A stretch of 64,000 nucleotides of DNA from Corticicoccus populi (GTDB taxonomy: Bacteria > Bacillota > Bacilli > Staphylococcales > Salinicoccaceae). Shown piece by piece: positions 25,930 through 34,624 of the stretch. The stretch covers positions 1 to 64,000 of the forward strand of contig NZ_JBHUOQ010000004.1 in assembly GCF_042686195.1 (NCBI RefSeq). Direction: 5' to 3'. How positions within the stretch are numbered: the stretch's first letter is position 1; each line of letters starts with the position of its first letter. The notes under the pieces were generated by a model. The model ran no database searches, was not told where the DNA came from, and worked only from the letters and a program-made list of their open reading frames with translations. The position numbers and the translations under genes were made by a program.

Positions 25930-27114
25930 ATGGTTAATGTTTCACGCAGAGTTGTTCTTGCCGTTTTTATGATTGGTACATTCGCAATCGGGATGACCGA
26001 ATATGTAGTTACCGGACTGTTGACCCAGTTTGCACAGGATTTAGATGTACAGGTTGCAACGACAGGGTTACTGCTGAGTGTATATGCCATCAGTGTGACG
26101 GTATTCGGTCCGGCAGTCCGGCTGCTGACACTGCGTTTCTCACCTAAACTGCTGTTACTCATATTGACCGCTGTCTTTATCGGCAGTAATGTTGTCGCTG
26201 CTCTTGCTCCGAATTTCGAGACACTGCTCTTGTCCCGGCTGCTGTCTGCAACGATGCATGCACCGTTTTTCGGTCTGACTATGAGCCTGGCCATGGCAAT
26301 CTCTCCACCGCATAAAAAAACAAGCAGTATCGCAGCCATTAACGGCGGTCTGACGATTGCGATTATGCTTGGTGTTCCGTTCGGTTCATTTATCGGTGCA
26401 ACACTCGACTGGCGTATTGTCTTCTGGATGATTGCTGCACTTGGTGTAATTACTTTAATCGGACTGTTCTTTGTTACACCGAACTATCGTCCAAAAGAGA
26501 TTCCTAAAGTCAGAAATGAATTATCGGTATTTAAAAACAAGAATGTGTTAATGGTTATTTTCATCATCGTCTTCGGTTTTTCCGGTGTCTTTACCGCCTA
26601 CACATTCATGGAGCCGATGCTCCGTGATATTACAGGCTTTGGTGCTCTTGGTATCACCATCAGCATGTTCTTATTCGGTGTCGGTGCTGTAAGCGGAAAC
26701 TTTCTGTCCGGTGCCGTACAGCCGAACATGTTAACAAGACGTCTGATTATGACCATGGCTGCACTTGGTGTGATACTGCTCTTATTCACGGTGATGCTTG
26801 GTACACCTGTATTTGCGTACCTCGCAAGCTTTTTATTCGGTGCAGGCACTTTCGGTACTACTCCGTTACTGAATGCAAAAATCATTTTTGCCGCTGTCGA
26901 GGCGCCTGCACTTGCGGGTACACTCGCTGCGTCAGTATTCAACCTTGCCAACTCAATCGGTGCCACACTCGGCAGTGTACTCCTCGGGTCCGGCCTCGGT
27001 TACACAGGTATTACACTCGTTGCTGCCGGAATGATTTTATTCGGCGGGCTGTCCATGGTAATCGGCAGCAGATTTGAGGATAAAAGCTTATTCGAATCAC
27101 CGCAGCAATCCTAA
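25930..27114 (+). CDS. MFS transporter, DHA1 family (AraJ/YdhP-like)
   Basis: This 394-residue protein has 12 membrane segments and starts with the family pattern IGMTEYVVTGLLTQFAQDL. Members of this drug:proton antiporter branch export sugars, purines or drugs. GGAGGA lies seven bases before the ATG. It stands alone, with a terminator directly after it. Confidence 0.88.
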   Translation: MVNVSRRVVLAVFMIGTFAIGMTEYVVTGLLTQFAQDLDVQVATTGLLLSVYAISVTVFGPAVRLLTLRFSPKLLLLILTAVFIGSNVVAALAPNFETLLLSRLLSATMHAPFFGLTMSLAMAISPPHKKTSSIAAINGGLTIAIMLGVPFGSFIGATLDWRIVFWMIAALGVITLIGLFFVTPNYRPKEIPKVRNELSVFKNKNVLMVIFIIVFGFSGVFTAYTFMEPMLRDITGFGALGITISMFLFGVGAVSGNFLSGAVQPNMLTRRLIMTMAALGVILLLFTVMLGTPVFAYLASFLFGAGTFGTTPLLNAKIIFAAVEAPALAGTLAASVFNLANSIGATLGSVLLGSGLGYTGITLVAAGMILFGGLSMVIGSRFEDKSLFESPQQS

Positions 27115-27116
27115 AA

Positions 27117-27151
27117 AGAATCCGTCACTTAATTGTGACGGATCTTTTTTT
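27117..27151. terminator. Bidirectional terminator
   Basis: ATCCGTCAC/GTGACGGAT stem followed by seven Ts on the plus strand. It serves the MFS gene and probably also the converging phosphatase gene. Confidence 0.87.
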
Positions 27152-28913
27152 ATTCTTCATCTTTTGAAATACCGAACTGGTCGACAAGCTCGACTTCTCT
27201 CTCTTCACCTTCTAACAGTTCACCTTCCACCTGATACATGCTGACTGTCATTTCGCCGCCCTCTACTTCATATACGGCAAAATTTTGAGTGTCTGAATCG
27301 CGGTTGTTAGAATGAGATTCCTCAAAATCATCTGTTTCCTGCGGCTGGCCGCCGAAGCCGAAAAGGCCGTTATAATAATCAATATCTCCCTGTGTCATCC
27401 ACTCAAGCTCCGGTCTGACCTTATGCACGTGATCCACACCTTTAGAGTAGATATCATCATATTCCTTTGTACCCCCGGTATTTGGCAGCACGTAAACTGT
27501 GCCGTCAGGGTTCTTCATGTATTCGACACCGTTGTCCCCTTCAAATGTTTCCACATCTTCCACTACAGCATTCGAGAAGTTCTCCTCCGTCGATACATGC
27601 TTCAACGAATGCGTTCTTGAAATGACATGATCATGTCCCTGCAGTGCCATATCAATATCCAGTTCATCGATTAATGCTGTTAATTCCTCTCTGACTTTCT
27701 GCACATCTTCATCAACTAATGAATGATAGGATTTCGAATAAAGCGGCTTATGATAATTCAAAACAATCCACTCTGCACCGTTTTCCCGCGCCTTCTTCAC
27801 ATCTTCAGTAATCCAGTTCATCTGTTCCTCTCCGATTGCCTTACCTTCCGGATTATCTTCAGATTCTTTATTGTCATTTGTGTTCAGTGTAATAAAATGC
27901 ACCCCGTTATAATCGAAGGAATAATATGAACCACCGTCCACTTTATCATTGGTCACCGGCACATTGACATGCTGGTTGAATATTTCAGGAAGCCTTTCCT
28001 CATAACTTCCGAGAGCATATTCATCATGATTCCCGGGCACCACTGCCATTGGTGCACTCATGAACGATTCACGTGACTGCTCAAATAAATCCACCCATTC
28101 ATCTTCCACTTCCGCCACTTCCACAACATCTCCAGTATGGAGGACAAAGTCTGTATCCTCTGCTGTTTCCAGGGCGTTCTTTAAAGTATCCGCTCCGAAT
28201 GCCGCTTCATTCCTCAGGTTTTCATTCCAATAGGCATTTTGTGTATCTGTATAATGTACAAATTTAAAAGCGTCACCCTTTTCACCAGACGTTTTAAATT
28301 CCCCGGTTTCACTCTGCTCTCCTGATTCACTGCCGACTTTGTAGTAATATGTAGTATCCGGCTTAAGTTCTGCCGCCTGTGCTTTGTATGAGTATTCCGT
28401 CACATCCGTTAAATCCATCTGACCGACTGCACTGCCGTACATCCACTCATCGCCTGCTGCCTGACTGTCTGTGTAATACCCGTTAATCAGAGGCTGACCG
28501 TCCTTCTCCACCGTCTCTCCCTCATCATCTTTTTCTACATCCGCAAAAATAAAGTGCCCGTCTTCATCACGTTCACCATATTTTGAAGTCACTTCCTCTG
28601 CCTGAGCCTCAAATTCTACCGCATTTTCGAAGTCCTCAGATTCAGACACCCAGACTTTCGCATCTTCAAATAAATCTGTTGTATACCAGTTGAATCCCAT
28701 TTCAGATGTGGTATTCCCGTTAAATGTCGTAATGACACGGTTTGGTGTATTATTCTTTTCGACCGGTGCCACTTCCGGCTTCTCTTCTGTGAGTTCGGGA
28801 TTAAAACCATCTTCTTCTGCATACACTTCCCCGCCTGCTGCCGCTGATACAAGCAGGCCGCCCGCCATTATTTTCATCATTAATTTCCTGCTGGTTAGAT
28901 GATTGAGTTTCAT
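27150..28913 (-). CDS. Secreted purple acid phosphatase-like metallophosphoesterase
   Basis: This 587-residue protein has a signal peptide ending near AAAGGEVYAE. A fibronectin-like purple-acid-phosphatase N-terminal domain (about 50-210) precedes a calcineurin-type catalytic domain. Metal motifs appear in order as HYTDTQ, HTGDVVE, PGNHDEY, NYHKPLYS and QGHDHVIS. It should act outside the cell to release phosphate from organic esters. A possible PhoP box lies upstream. Its last codons overlap the T-run of the terminator shared with the MFS gene. Confidence 0.9.
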   Translation of the reverse strand: MKLNHLTSRKLMMKIMAGGLLVSAAAGGEVYAEEDGFNPELTEEKPEVAPVEKNNTPNRVITTFNGNTTSEMGFNWYTTDLFEDAKVWVSESEDFENAVEFEAQAEEVTSKYGERDEDGHFIFADVEKDDEGETVEKDGQPLINGYYTDSQAAGDEWMYGSAVGQMDLTDVTEYSYKAQAAELKPDTTYYYKVGSESGEQSETGEFKTSGEKGDAFKFVHYTDTQNAYWNENLRNEAAFGADTLKNALETAEDTDFVLHTGDVVEVAEVEDEWVDLFEQSRESFMSAPMAVVPGNHDEYALGSYEERLPEIFNQHVNVPVTNDKVDGGSYYSFDYNGVHFITLNTNDNKESEDNPEGKAIGEEQMNWITEDVKKARENGAEWIVLNYHKPLYSKSYHSLVDEDVQKVREELTALIDELDIDMALQGHDHVISRTHSLKHVSTEENFSNAVVEDVETFEGDNGVEYMKNPDGTVYVLPNTGGTKEYDDIYSKGVDHVHKVRPELEWMTQGDIDYYNGLFGFGGQPQETDDFEESHSNNRDSDTQNFAVYEVEGGEMTVSMYQVEGELLEGEEREVELVDQFGISKDEE

Positions 28914-28962
28914 GAAATGCCCTCCTAGTTAATGTAAATAAAGTATCTCCTGCACATATCAT

Positions 28963-29013
28963 GTTATAGAAGGAATATGGAGATTGTTTTAATTTCATGT
29001 TAAGAAATCTTAA
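28963..29013 (-). promoter_or_regulatory. Candidate PhoP box and promoter of the phosphatase gene
   Basis: Minus-strand repeats TTAAGA, TTAACA and TTAAAA are spaced 10 and 11 bases apart. A TATAAC -10 lies 18 bases after the last repeat, which occupies the -35 position. This is the arrangement of Bacillus PhoP-activated promoters. Confidence 0.5.
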
Positions 29014-29115
29014 CTTAATGATATTTCATATTAATATACTTTATTTTTACTGCTGATTTTATTTTTTTAGGGTATATACCTTTAAATGGTTTTTATTCAA
29101 AGAGGAGGTAACATT

Positions 29116-30138
29116 ATGAAATACTTGATGTATATCACAGCCGCCTTTATGCTGCTTTTCGCCGCATGCAGCAATGACGAAGACAGTTCTACGGAAGAAA
29201 ATAACGCATCCGAAGAAACGGAAGCCGGCAGTGAAACAGATTCTTCAGATGAAAGTACAGCGGACACCACAGAAAACGAGAATGGAAATGAAGACAGCAG
29301 TGAGACAGAAAATGACACATCACTTGAAAATACAGAAGACCCTGTCGAAACAGAAGTCACTGATGAAGATCCTACCACACCGGATGAAGGCAATACACTT
29401 GAAACGACCCTGGAAGGTACAGAAGCTCTGATTCCGAGTACTGCAGATATTGAGATGGATACAAGAGGTTCTGATTACCTTAATATGATTCAGGACGACA
29501 CGTTTACAAATGAGATCGGCTACGGTGCATGGGAAGACTATTTGGACATTACAGAGAACTATACATTACGGGAATACACAAATCCCGATGACACCGGATC
29601 AACACCGGAAGAAATAGAAGATTTAATGCCGGACGGTCTTGAAAAGAATGAAGCGGACTTTTCAGATACAGTGCATATGGTGGTTTACAGATACCCGGAT
29701 GATGAAATGTATAATGATGCTGCCGGAGAACCTTCAATGATGGCTGAAATTTCATTTATCTTCGAAAATGACCAGCTGATTTTCTCATCGATTACACCCG
29801 GTTACTATGAAGCCGATATCTCTAATTTAGAAACACTGGAAACGCTCGGTCAGTTTACATCTATAGAAGAAGTTGCGGCAGTTGACCCTGACGTTTTTAC
29901 TGTTGCTGAGATTAACCATCACGGATATGTCTTCCAGCAGCTCATGATCAGCGCTGCACCGACAGATGACTACCCCGGCAGTGCCGCCACCGCAGCATAT
30001 GTTATTTTCCTCGGTGACAAAGTGATTCAGATGATTGCCTATCCGTTTATGGATGCGAGCCAGGATTTCCCGTCGTATTCATATCTGATATATAATACGT
30101 TTATTGAAAACCTCGCTGCTCTTGAAGATCAGATATAA
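29116..30138 (+). CDS. Hypothetical lipoprotein with acidic linker
   Basis: This is a 340-residue protein with lipobox LFAACS. About 95 residues rich in Glu, Asp, Ser and Thr follow, then a folded domain of about 225 residues with no motif I recognise. The linker would hold the domain away from the membrane at the cell surface. The ATG at 29116 follows AGAGGAGG. It is monocistronic, with a strong terminator overlapping the stop. Confidence 0.75.
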   Translation: MKYLMYITAAFMLLFAACSNDEDSSTEENNASEETEAGSETDSSDESTADTTENENGNEDSSETENDTSLENTEDPVETEVTDEDPTTPDEGNTLETTLEGTEALIPSTADIEMDTRGSDYLNMIQDDTFTNEIGYGAWEDYLDITENYTLREYTNPDDTGSTPEEIEDLMPDGLEKNEADFSDTVHMVVYRYPDDEMYNDAAGEPSMMAEISFIFENDQLIFSSITPGYYEADISNLETLETLGQFTSIEEVAAVDPDVFTVAEINHHGYVFQQLMISAAPTDDYPGSAATAAYVIFLGDKVIQMIAYPFMDASQDFPSYSYLIYNTFIENLAALEDQI

Positions 30139-30166
30139 AGAGTCCGGATATCCGGACTCTTTTTAA
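30138..30166 (+). terminator. Terminator of the lipoprotein gene
   Basis: Near-perfect palindrome AAGAGTCCGG/CCGGACTCTT followed by Ts, starting at the stop codon. Confidence 0.9.
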
Positions 30167-30278
30167 TCACTTCAAAACATCTCTATCCTTTTCATACCCG
30201 AGTTCTTACTGATTCTGAACAAATCCGGGTCCTCATTGGACTAAAACACACAACTACATTTCCCGGGAAATAATCTAT

Positions 30279-30929
30279 TTAGTTACCTTCCATCAATCGT
30301 TTTAAACGCTCTTCAAGTCTCGTTTTCCATCTGTCTGCAAGCACATCGACTGCTGTTACTCTTTTCAGCAATTCGATATTCTCTTTATCATGGTAGTATG
30401 CTTCATGTGACTCGTACACACTGACCGTACCGGATTCCACACATTCAACTTCATCATCATGTTTAATGGTTCCCGGTTCAATTACCCTGCATAAGTAGCC
30501 TGTGTAGCCGGTATCAATCATTCTTTTCATCAGTTTCTGCTTCTGTGTCTGCTTATTAATCGTTACGCACGGCATTCTTCCCTGCGTGACTTGAATCAGT
30601 GCGGAGCCGATTCTGTATATGTCTCCAACGCACACATCACGCTCTGTCATGTTCGTAACTGTCAAATTCTCGCCAAACGGTGCGTCCGGCAGTCCTGTAC
30701 CGAATTCATTTTCCCAGAACGCATAGTGCTCATGCGGATATACACATACTGCACGGTCCGGTCCGCCGTGATGCTTTTTATCTGCAACATCATCCCCTTC
30801 AAAACCATCAAATCCCAAGTGTGCAGACTCAACTCTTTTTTTATCGATTCCGGTAAGCATTTCGCCTTCTTTGTAATTCATCTGTTTTGGTCTGCCGATA
30901 GATAATTTAACTATCTTTTTTGCCGTCAT
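30279..30929 (-). CDS. MOSC-domain protein (YiiM-like)
   Basis: This 216-residue protein contains a beta-rich MOSC domain with GDDVADKKHHGGPDRAVCVY, FGENLTV and the cysteine segment QGRMPCVTINKQ. YiiM-type proteins use a molybdenum cofactor to reduce N-hydroxylated compounds. The GGGG-rich ribosome site precedes the ATG. It stands alone. Confidence 0.88.
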   Translation of the reverse strand: MTAKKIVKLSIGRPKQMNYKEGEMLTGIDKKRVESAHLGFDGFEGDDVADKKHHGGPDRAVCVYPHEHYAFWENEFGTGLPDAPFGENLTVTNMTERDVCVGDIYRIGSALIQVTQGRMPCVTINKQTQKQKLMKRMIDTGYTGYLCRVIEPGTIKHDDEVECVESGTVSVYESHEAYYHDKENIELLKRVTAVDVLADRWKTRLEERLKRLMEGN

Positions 30930-31017
30930 TCACCGATTCCCCCTCATTCTGAAATTCAATCTTAAAATTATCATACGCTTTCCCCGGGTATTTTTCAAAA
31001 TGCAGCTTCATCAAATG

Positions 31018-31026
31018 TGATATAAT
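31018..31026 (+). promoter_or_regulatory. Extended -10 promoter of the fusB-like gene
   Basis: TGATATAAT forms an extended -10; no good -35 is visible. It lies about 40 bases before the leader peptide. Confidence 0.55.
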
Positions 31027-31067
31027 CAGTGGGTATAACCGATTTTGCTCCACAGGAGATGATATTT

Positions 31068-31118
31068 ATGATGTATCACAATGCCTCATCTTTAATACTG
31101 CAGACACCTGTCTTATAA
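31068..31118 (+). CDS. Putative leader peptide of the fusB-like gene (16 residues)
   Basis: The ORF encodes MMYHNASSLILQTPVL and has its own AGGAG ribosome site nine bases upstream. It lies inside an RNA that can fold so that codons 4-8 pair with sequence next to the fusB ribosome site. Translational attenuation through a leader peptide has been reported for staphylococcal fusB; the match here is by organisation. Confidence 0.65.
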   Translation: MMYHNASSLILQTPVL

Positions 31119-31184
31119 CAAGGTACTTTGCAGAAAATATTTCATTCACAAAGTATCTTCAAAAATAACCGATGATTCATTGTG
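31077..31184 (+). promoter_or_regulatory. Attenuator-like RNA structure before the fusB-like gene
   Basis: CACAATGCCTCATC (31077-31090) can pair at 12 of 14 positions with GATGATTCATTGTG (31171-31184), which ends immediately before the AAAGGA ribosome site (31185-31190). Inside it a second hairpin pairs AAGGTACTTTG (31120-31130) with CAAAGTATCTT (31149-31159). A ribosome paused on the leader would break the outer stem. Confidence 0.65.
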
Positions 31185-31199
31185 AAAGGATAATTTAAA

Positions 31200-31841
31200 A
31201 TGAAACCAATCATATACCCATACCAGTATAACGCTGTAAAAAAACATATTTTCCACTTATTGAACACTTATCACTCAGTCAACGACTTAAAAATGATTAA
31301 AAATATTCAGGAAGAAACCAAATTTCTGATTAAAGATTATTTAAAAGATGCTGGTGATACACTGGATGCACAGATTGACACTTTAATGGATATTAAGCTG
31401 TCTAAATCTCAGTGTGAAAAGGTTCTTGATCACTTAAAGGAATATGTCATTCCATTTACTGAACCGACTCAAAAGCAGATTGAAAAGACATTCAGGAAAG
31501 TGAAAAAGCTCAGAGTACCTTCAATCAGTGACGGACAGTACAGAGAAAGTACATTTATCGGCTGGAACGAAATATCCTCCCAGAGAAAATATATTCTCTA
31601 CTATGATATGAACGATACACTGCAGGGCTTCTACGGTGATCTTTCACCGCAGACAGTCAAAGGATTCTGTAATATATGCAATACCGAGTCTGATGTTTCT
31701 TTATTTCTTAATAAAAGTAAAACAGGCAGTGACGGTCGTTACACTAAAAAGGGTGATTACATCTGCCGTGACAGTGAGAAGTGCAACCAGCAGATTTCAG
31801 ACATCAGCCGCTTCCACCAATTTATCAATAAAATATTTTAA
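31200..31841 (+). CDS. FusB-family EF-G-binding fusidic acid resistance protein
   Basis: This 213-residue protein has a helical N-terminal domain and a C-terminal domain with a four-cysteine zinc finger: CNIC at about 160 and CRDSEKC about 30 residues later. Length and architecture match FusB/FusC/FusD, which bind elongation factor G and release ribosomes stalled by fusidic acid. No mobile element is nearby, so it is probably intrinsic. The upstream leader peptide and structure suggest induction at translation. A strong terminator follows. Confidence 0.88.
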   Translation: MKPIIYPYQYNAVKKHIFHLLNTYHSVNDLKMIKNIQEETKFLIKDYLKDAGDTLDAQIDTLMDIKLSKSQCEKVLDHLKEYVIPFTEPTQKQIEKTFRKVKKLRVPSISDGQYRESTFIGWNEISSQRKYILYYDMNDTLQGFYGDLSPQTVKGFCNICNTESDVSLFLNKSKTGSDGRYTKKGDYICRDSEKCNQQISDISRFHQFINKIF

Positions 31842-31845
31842 CGTA

Positions 31846-31876
31846 AAACTGCCGGGAATCCCGGCAGTTTTATTTT
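31846..31876 (+). terminator. Terminator of the fusB-like gene
   Basis: AAACTGCCGGG/CCCGGCAGTTT with a 3-base loop, then TATTTT. Confidence 0.9.
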
Positions 31877-31924
31877 CCATATAAAGGGTATGCTGTAAGC
31901 AATGAAGGGAGTGTTAAAATTTAT

Positions 31925-32125
31925 ATGGAAGTTTTAATCATTATTACATTCCTTATATTCGGAATTTCAGCTGCTGCGATGGGTGGTTTCTGCAGTCTGA
32001 GAGCGCTGGAACTCACAAATATTTTAAGAATAGACACTTTTAATGTTAAAGCCCCGGCCCGTATATCTGTTGCTGTATTCTTTATCTCAACCGCCGTTTT
32101 AGTTATGCTGAATATAATGCATTAA
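31925..32125 (+). CDS. Small two-helix membrane protein
   Basis: This 66-residue protein has two hydrophobic helices (about 3-25 and 45-64) joined by a short polar loop. I do not recognise the family. The ribosome site AAGGGAG is somewhat far from the ATG (about 13 bases). The gene has its own terminator immediately after, which supports it being real. Confidence 0.6.
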   Translation: MEVLIIITFLIFGISAAAMGGFCSLRALELTNILRIDTFNVKAPARISVAVFFISTAVLVMLNIMH

Positions 32126-32130
32126 TTTCC

Positions 32131-32164
32131 CAGCCTGATACTTCTGTATCAGGTTGTTTTTATT
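32131..32164 (+). terminator. Terminator of the small membrane protein gene
   Basis: CAGCCTGATAC/GTATCAGGTTG stem followed by TTTTTATTT. Confidence 0.85.
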
Positions 32165-32247
32165 TGAAATAAAAATATAATTAGGTTGATAGAATATCAC
32201 GAAATCAGACGAATGTATCATTAAGACAGGAAAAGAGGTGGGCAGGT

Positions 32248-32793
32248 TTGGATATGAGTGATAAGCGGATTATTAAAAGAATTAAACATAGAGATGAAAC
32301 AGCGATTAAAAAAATTCTTAAAAAATACGGCGGCTTAATTAAAATGACTGCACTGAGACATCTATACAGTCACAGTGACTGTATAGACGAGTGTATCAAC
32401 GATGTACTCTTTGCTGTCTGGGAAAATATAGATAATTATCATCCCGAAAAATCTTCTTTTAAAAACTGGATACTCGTCATCACTAAATATAAAGCCATTA
32501 ATATCATTCGAAAGCACTCCAAAGATGCCCTTGTCGACACGTTCGATGACATGACTGTCATCGGCCGCAGTGATGATGGATTGTCTTTATGGGAAATGGA
32601 ATGGTTTTCTCTGATAGAAACTCTGCCTCTTATTGATCAGGAACTGCTCACTTTAATTTATATAGAGGGATTCAGCCCGGAAGAAGCATCAGAAAAGACC
32701 GGTATGAAAACAAGCAATGTGTATAACTGTATATCGCGTCTGCGTAAAAAAATGAAGCTTCAGGCAGAGACGGGGGGTGCTTCAAATGAGTAA
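32248..32793 (+). CDS. ECF-type RNA polymerase sigma factor
   Basis: This 181-residue protein has region 2 (residues about 15-85, with DDVLFAVWENID-like core) and region 4 with a helix-turn-helix in GFSPEEASEKTGMKTSNVYNCISRLRKKM. It should direct RNA polymerase to its own promoter and a small regulon. The TTG at 32248 is six bases from GAGGTGG; an ATG two codons later is the alternative. It overlaps the downstream gene by eight bases (ATGAGTAA). Confidence 0.87.
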   Translation: MDMSDKRIIKRIKHRDETAIKKILKKYGGLIKMTALRHLYSHSDCIDECINDVLFAVWENIDNYHPEKSSFKNWILVITKYKAINIIRKHSKDALVDTFDDMTVIGRSDDGLSLWEMEWFSLIETLPLIDQELLTLIYIEGFSPEEASEKTGMKTSNVYNCISRLRKKMKLQAETGGASNE

Positions 32794-33844
32794 GATTTAT
32801 GAAAAATTTAATGATATTAACGCCGGAGACGTCTCTTCAGAGCCGATGCACACCTCAGAAATTGAACATTACTATTCAAATTTTAAAGGTAAGAATTCAA
32901 ATAAAAAAACGACCGGCCGCTTTAAACAAAAAAGATATGTTTTAGCATTGGCTGCAGCTGTCATTTTACTGTTGTCACCGCTTCTGATGTTAAATCAGAC
33001 AATCCAGGCGCAGGTATCACAATTCCTGGAGGAACTGAATTTCAATTTAACCGATGTTTTTTCTGAAGATGCCTCACGTTACACTGTCGCTATGAATCAA
33101 ACTATTGAGTATGAAGATATCGGCATACGTATTACTGATTTAATGGTTGGCGATGAGTTCATTATCTACAGCTTCCATGTCGAATTACCTGAAGGTGCTG
33201 AAGGTGCCCGGATGATGCTGAAAGCGGTCATCAATGATAACATAACTGCAACACGTTTCACGGCACACGGCACACACCCTGAAACTGATGGAAATATTGA
33301 GTCGACGGTCATCACTCAGCCGTTCACAACAGCTATTCCTGACGGTGAACTCTCAATAGAGATTTTTGTTGAGGAATTATTTTTCTTTTATGATAATGGG
33401 AATGAGCGTGTCCATTACTATGATTTGGGTAGTTTTCATACGACTGCATCCATTGAACCGCTGAAAAAAGATACACAGAGCATTACACTGGATCAAACGG
33501 TATTTTTTGGAGATGATTCAGTCCATCTGAACAGCTTTAATTTATCTCCGATTGATGCGTACTTTAGTTTATCAGCTGAACCGTCCGATGAAAGACACTA
33601 TATTTTACTCACTGATGAAAAAGGACTTGAATACTATTTCATCGAAAATTCTGTCAGTCAGAATAGCGACAGGTCTTATGCCATGCTCGAAAATGATTAT
33701 TTTGAAGATGAAAATATCGGTGACATACAATCACTCAATGAAGCTTCCGAGCTCACAGTATCTATCCTGAAACTACCTGAACTTGTCAACTTCAGCGGTG
33801 ATAAGCGTTTTAAAGATACCGATATCATCATTCACACGAAATAA
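32786..33844 (+). CDS. DUF4179-type membrane protein, probable anti-sigma factor
   Basis: This 352-residue protein has a cytoplasmic N-terminal stretch of about 55 residues, one membrane helix (about 55-75) and a large extracellular domain. Proteins of this layout are regularly encoded just after ECF sigma genes and hold the sigma factor at the membrane. The sensed signal is unknown. It overlaps the sigma gene and is followed by a bidirectional terminator. Confidence 0.8.
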   Translation: MSKIYEKFNDINAGDVSSEPMHTSEIEHYYSNFKGKNSNKKTTGRFKQKRYVLALAAAVILLLSPLLMLNQTIQAQVSQFLEELNFNLTDVFSEDASRYTVAMNQTIEYEDIGIRITDLMVGDEFIIYSFHVELPEGAEGARMMLKAVINDNITATRFTAHGTHPETDGNIESTVITQPFTTAIPDGELSIEIFVEELFFFYDNGNERVHYYDLGSFHTTASIEPLKKDTQSITLDQTVFFGDDSVHLNSFNLSPIDAYFSLSAEPSDERHYILLTDEKGLEYYFIENSVSQNSDRSYAMLENDYFEDENIGDIQSLNEASELTVSILKLPELVNFSGDKRFKDTDIIIHTK

Positions 33845-33867
33845 AAATTTCCCGGGAAAATACAATA

Positions 33868-33912
33868 CACCCCTGAAGCTGAAAATTACAATCCAGCTTC
33901 AGGGGTGCTTTA
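33868..33912. terminator. Bidirectional terminator
   Basis: CACCCCTGAAGCTG/CAGCTTCAGGGGTG stem between the converging sigma operon and SRPBCC gene. Confidence 0.88.
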
Positions 33913-33913
33913 T

Positions 33914-34378
33914 TTATTTCACAATAAACTGCTCCAGGTTGTTAAGCGATGCATTTAACCCGGTTTCATGGTCATCCTGACTGATTCCCTCCGGGACATT
34001 AAAGCATTCAATACTCACCATAGTGCCTGAACTCCGCTTTTCATACTGCCACACCTGCCGCATTACACCGCCATACTCCGGCTGGTCCGACTCAAATACG
34101 ACATCCATCACAATTTTTTTGTGCGGGATCATATCCACAAACTTCCCTTTCACTACATCGTGACTGTCATCCGTTTTTCCCTGAATTTCTTCATCATCGT
34201 ATTTCAAAGTGATTTTAAATTCACCGCCGGTCTGCGGATCAAAGTAATTGACCTCCCCCGTCATACCTTCAGGCGGCAGCCACTGGATCAACATGCTCGA
34301 CTTTAAAAGTGCATAATATAAATCTTTTTCCGGTGCATGAATCAATTTAAATGCACGGTCCACTCTGGTATTTTTCAT
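33914..34378 (-). CDS. SRPBCC/AHSA1-domain protein
   Basis: This is a 154-residue protein of the activator-of-Hsp90-ATPase-like START superfamily, with WLPPEGMTGEVNYFDPQTGG near the N-terminus and TMVSIECFNVPEGI later. These form a helix-grip fold with a hydrophobic cavity; function varies and is unknown here. The start among three nearby ATG/GTG codons is uncertain because no clear ribosome site is seen. Confidence 0.8.
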   Translation of the reverse strand: MKNTRVDRAFKLIHAPEKDLYYALLKSSMLIQWLPPEGMTGEVNYFDPQTGGEFKITLKYDDEEIQGKTDDSHDVVKGKFVDMIPHKKIVMDVVFESDQPEYGGVMRQVWQYEKRSSGTMVSIECFNVPEGISQDDHETGLNASLNNLEQFIVK

Positions 34379-34624
34379 TATCATCACTCACTTCTTAATC
34401 AAGATTGGCAATCATCCGTATACCTGTCATTCTCACAACATGATGTATCATTACCGTATTTCCATATTCACTTTACCCTTGATGCTTACTATAATTTTAC
34501 ATCATTTCGACGAATAATACACAACACAGCTTGTCTTTTTATAATGAATAAATGCTTCTCATCCGCCGGTAAATTCCTCTATAATAGGGAATAATATCGA
34601 AACAAAAAGAACGGGTGACGCACT

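Noticed and set aside
29067..29085. Palindrome GGTATATACC before the lipoprotein gene as a DtxR-type box
   Set aside because: Arm spacing differs from the TTTAGGnnnnCCTAAA boxes at 12747 and 57431; it is more simply the -10 region of the promoter.
31200..31841. fusB-like gene as recently acquired on a mobile element
   Set aside because: No transposase, integrase or terminal repeats flank it, and its codon style resembles the neighbours; an intrinsic gene is more likely.
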